Of a DNA stretch of 6,300 nt, positions 5,292 to 6,300 are shown one piece after another. The notes beneath the pieces are model-generated. The model was given only the letters and a program-made list of their open reading frames with translations. It ran no database searches and was not told where the DNA came from. Each line of letters opens with the position of its first letter. Position 1 is the stretch's first letter. Position numbers and translations under genes: made by a program. The stretch is from Candidatus Poribacteria bacterium (GTDB lineage: Bacteria; Poribacteria; WGA-4E; WGA-3G): positions 1-6,300 of the forward strand of contig VXZL01000398.1 of assembly GCA_009845505.1 (NCBI GenBank), in the 5' to 3' direction.

Positions 5292-6014
5292 ATGGCAGAC
5301 ATCAAAGATAAACTCGCGCAACTACAAGAAGAAGGTTTCGTTTTAATAGAGGGCGCGTTGTCTCCAGAAGAGACAGAACGTATTCGTCAGCGCATCAATT
5401 ATGCACGCGAAATGGGGTGGGAAGAGGGCTTAAACGCCGTAGGGAACATGTGGTTTGATACCCTCTTGGATCGGGAACCCGATACCTACGATCCTCTCGT
5501 CGGGCATCCCAGTGTCCGTCCCTATTTGGAAGGGTTAATGGGCAAGCAGTGCCAGCTCCGAAGCCTACGGGCACACATCAATCCGGGGCCGTATCTCCAA
5601 GAGTGGCACATGGATTTTTACGGCTACTGGCAGGAGAAGCGATACGTCGAAGAACATCCGTTTGCGATGGCACCTGTAGGAATTAACACGACGTTCTATT
5701 TTCAGGACAACGATCCCGGTGAGGGACACCTCAAGTTCATCAAAGGCGGGCATCTGTCAGAACCACCGCATCTCTACCCGTTAGATCGTCCCAAATTTGA
5801 AGCGTGGTGTGACGCGCAAGAACACGTGATCCTGCATCCGAAAGCCGGTGATTGTGTCCTGTTCATCAATCACATTCCACACCAAGGCGCGAAAGAACGC
5901 GACGATATGGAACGGAGCAACGTCGTGTGTCATTATCAGGTAACCCCGATGTATGAGGGCGTTTGGCATGTCTCTCGCCCGCGCGGTTATCAAGGCACAT
6001 TCCCCTTCGCTTAG
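5292..6014 (+). CDS. PhyH-family Fe(II)/2-oxoglutarate-dependent dioxygenase (phytanoyl-CoA dioxygenase-like)
   Basis: This 240-residue soluble protein belongs to the phytanoyl-CoA dioxygenase (PhyH) family. Its members use Fe(II), O2 and 2-oxoglutarate to hydroxylate, or sometimes halogenate or cyclise, small molecules. An N-terminal helical segment (about 4-40, QEEGFVLIEGALSPEE) is typical. The iron-binding facial triad is visible as His106-Met-Asp108 in EWHMDFYG and the distal His197 in FINHIPHQGA. Arg208 in ERSNVVCHYQ, 11 residues later, is placed to bind the 2-oxoglutarate carboxylate. GDCVLF (186-191) is the usual strand before the distal histidine. The first histidine in that segment, His194, is a less likely ligand. 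Length is on the short side of normal, with no truncation evident. AAGGAG (5279-5284) lies 7 nt before the ATG. An ATG at 5285 is out of frame. The family is expanded in several uncultured marine lineages; the substrate is unknown, and true phytanoyl-CoA activity should not be assumed. Confidence 0.9.
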   Translation: MADIKDKLAQLQEEGFVLIEGALSPEETERIRQRINYAREMGWEEGLNAVGNMWFDTLLDREPDTYDPLVGHPSVRPYLEGLMGKQCQLRSLRAHINPGPYLQEWHMDFYGYWQEKRYVEEHPFAMAPVGINTTFYFQDNDPGEGHLKFIKGGHLSEPPHLYPLDRPKFEAWCDAQEHVILHPKAGDCVLFINHIPHQGAKERDDMERSNVVCHYQVTPMYEGVWHVSRPRGYQGTFPFA

Positions 6015-6035
6015 AGAGATGCCTTAGTTTTCAAG

Positions 6036-6068
6036 GGCGGGTGTGTCTTACATCCGCCTCAGTTTTTT
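6036..6068 (+). terminator. Rho-independent terminator after the PhyH-family gene
   Basis: GGCGGGTGT (6036-6044) pairs with ACATCCGCC (6050-6058) as a 9-bp stem with one G-T wobble and a GTCTT loop. A tract of six T residues follows at 6063-6068. It sits 22 nt after the PhyH-family stop codon and closes that transcription unit. Confidence 0.85.
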
Positions 6069-6080
6069 AAAAATATCCAA

Positions 6081-6182
6081 GGAGGCATCCAAGAAATTTT
6101 GGCAGTTAACCCTGATGCAAAACTGCCGACGGCTTGGGGACTTCTCAAGCAGAAATACGATGTCCGTGGTCAGTCAAATTGA
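6081..6182 (+). pseudogene. Coding-like fragment without a normal start, unrecognised
   Basis: From 6081 a frame of 33 codons runs to a TGA at 6180-6182 and has protein-like composition, for example ILAVNPDAKLPTAWGLLKQK followed by YDVRGQSN. It is preceded by a perfect ribosome binding sequence AAGGAGG (6079-6085). No ATG or GTG follows in frame at a workable distance: ATT is at 6096 and TTG at 6099, which would encode only 27-28 residues. The frame upstream runs back through the terminator, so it does not look like the end of an intact gene. It may be the remnant of a gene whose 5' part was lost, a very short rare-start ORF, or chance. I do not recognise the protein family. Confidence 0.25.
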
Positions 6183-6300
6183 CTTGTGATATCGCCGCAT
6201 TCTTAAGACCGTGCCAATTTGGCAGACATTTGATAGGAATTTGGCTATTTCAAGCAATTAACGTTGGCATGAATATTGCAACTTATTCATTATAGTAGAT
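6183..6300. other. AT-rich right flank, no gene seen
   Basis: No convincing reading frame is visible. TGCCAA-T-TTGGCA (6212-6224) is a perfect 13-bp odd palindrome. AATTTGGC occurs at 6216-6223 and again at 6238-6245, a spacing of 22 bp. A weak promoter-like pair TTGGCA (6264-6269) and CATTAT (6288-6293), 18 nt apart, could drive a gene beyond the window edge. All of these are low-information signals. Confidence 0.35.

Noticed and set aside
6220..6234. Possible sigma54 promoter (TTGGCA followed by TTGAT)
   Set aside because: The GG-N10-GC spacing required for -24/-12 elements is not met, and the GC of the -12 box is absent.

Overview
The window is about 6.3 kb of gene-dense bacterial chromosome with seven convincing protein genes, all on the + strand. 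The gene mix suggests an uncultured marine or sponge-associated lineage such as Candidatus Poribacteria or a relative (planctomycete/verrucomicrobial-like content). It comprises a ThuA-like protein, a PhyH-type dioxygenase, an Nramp-like carrier without the canonical motif, a FabV reductase and a RidA-like protein. This placement is inference from gene content; there is no rRNA or other marker in the window.

Layout. Positions 1-354 are non-coding. The outer part holds short GC-rich repeats near the left edge. A strong sigma70-type promoter follows (TTGACA-N17-TTTAAT, 195-223), then a leader of roughly 120 nt with two stem-loops and a second, perfect TATAAT box. This leader feeds a RidA-family gene (355-816), followed after 23 nt by fabV, a single-chain NADH-type enoyl-ACP/trans-2-enoyl-CoA reductase (840-2033). 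Directly behind fabV sits a complete HigB/HigA-like toxin-antitoxin pair (2070-2408 and 2405-2809, ATGA overlap). A 129-nt structured spacer with two adjacent hairpins and a 15-bp direct repeat separates it from a ThuA-like gene (2939-3667). A terminator-like stem-loop and an Nramp-fold membrane transporter (3722-5218) come next. A PhyH-family Fe(II)/2-oxoglutarate dioxygenase (5292-6014) follows, with its own good promoter in front and a clean intrinsic terminator behind (6036-6068). The last 230 bases hold no intact gene, only a coding-like stretch of about 33 codons without a normal start codon.

How the genes fit together. RidA-like and fabV probably form a two-gene operon: removal of reactive enamine/imine intermediates, and the last reduction step of fatty-acid elongation. 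The toxin-antitoxin pair looks like an accessory module placed between two metabolic blocks. ThuA-like, carrier and dioxygenase form a loose second cluster that may concern uptake and oxidative modification of a small organic substrate; the substrate cannot be read from the sequence.

The most unusual item is the Nramp-like carrier. Both signature metal-binding motifs (DPGN in helix 1, MPH in helix 6) are replaced, so a conventional Mn/Fe transporter annotation would be misleading. I found no CRISPR array, tRNA, rRNA, intact transposase or clear defence system, and most of the window is ordinary housekeeping and accessory metabolism.
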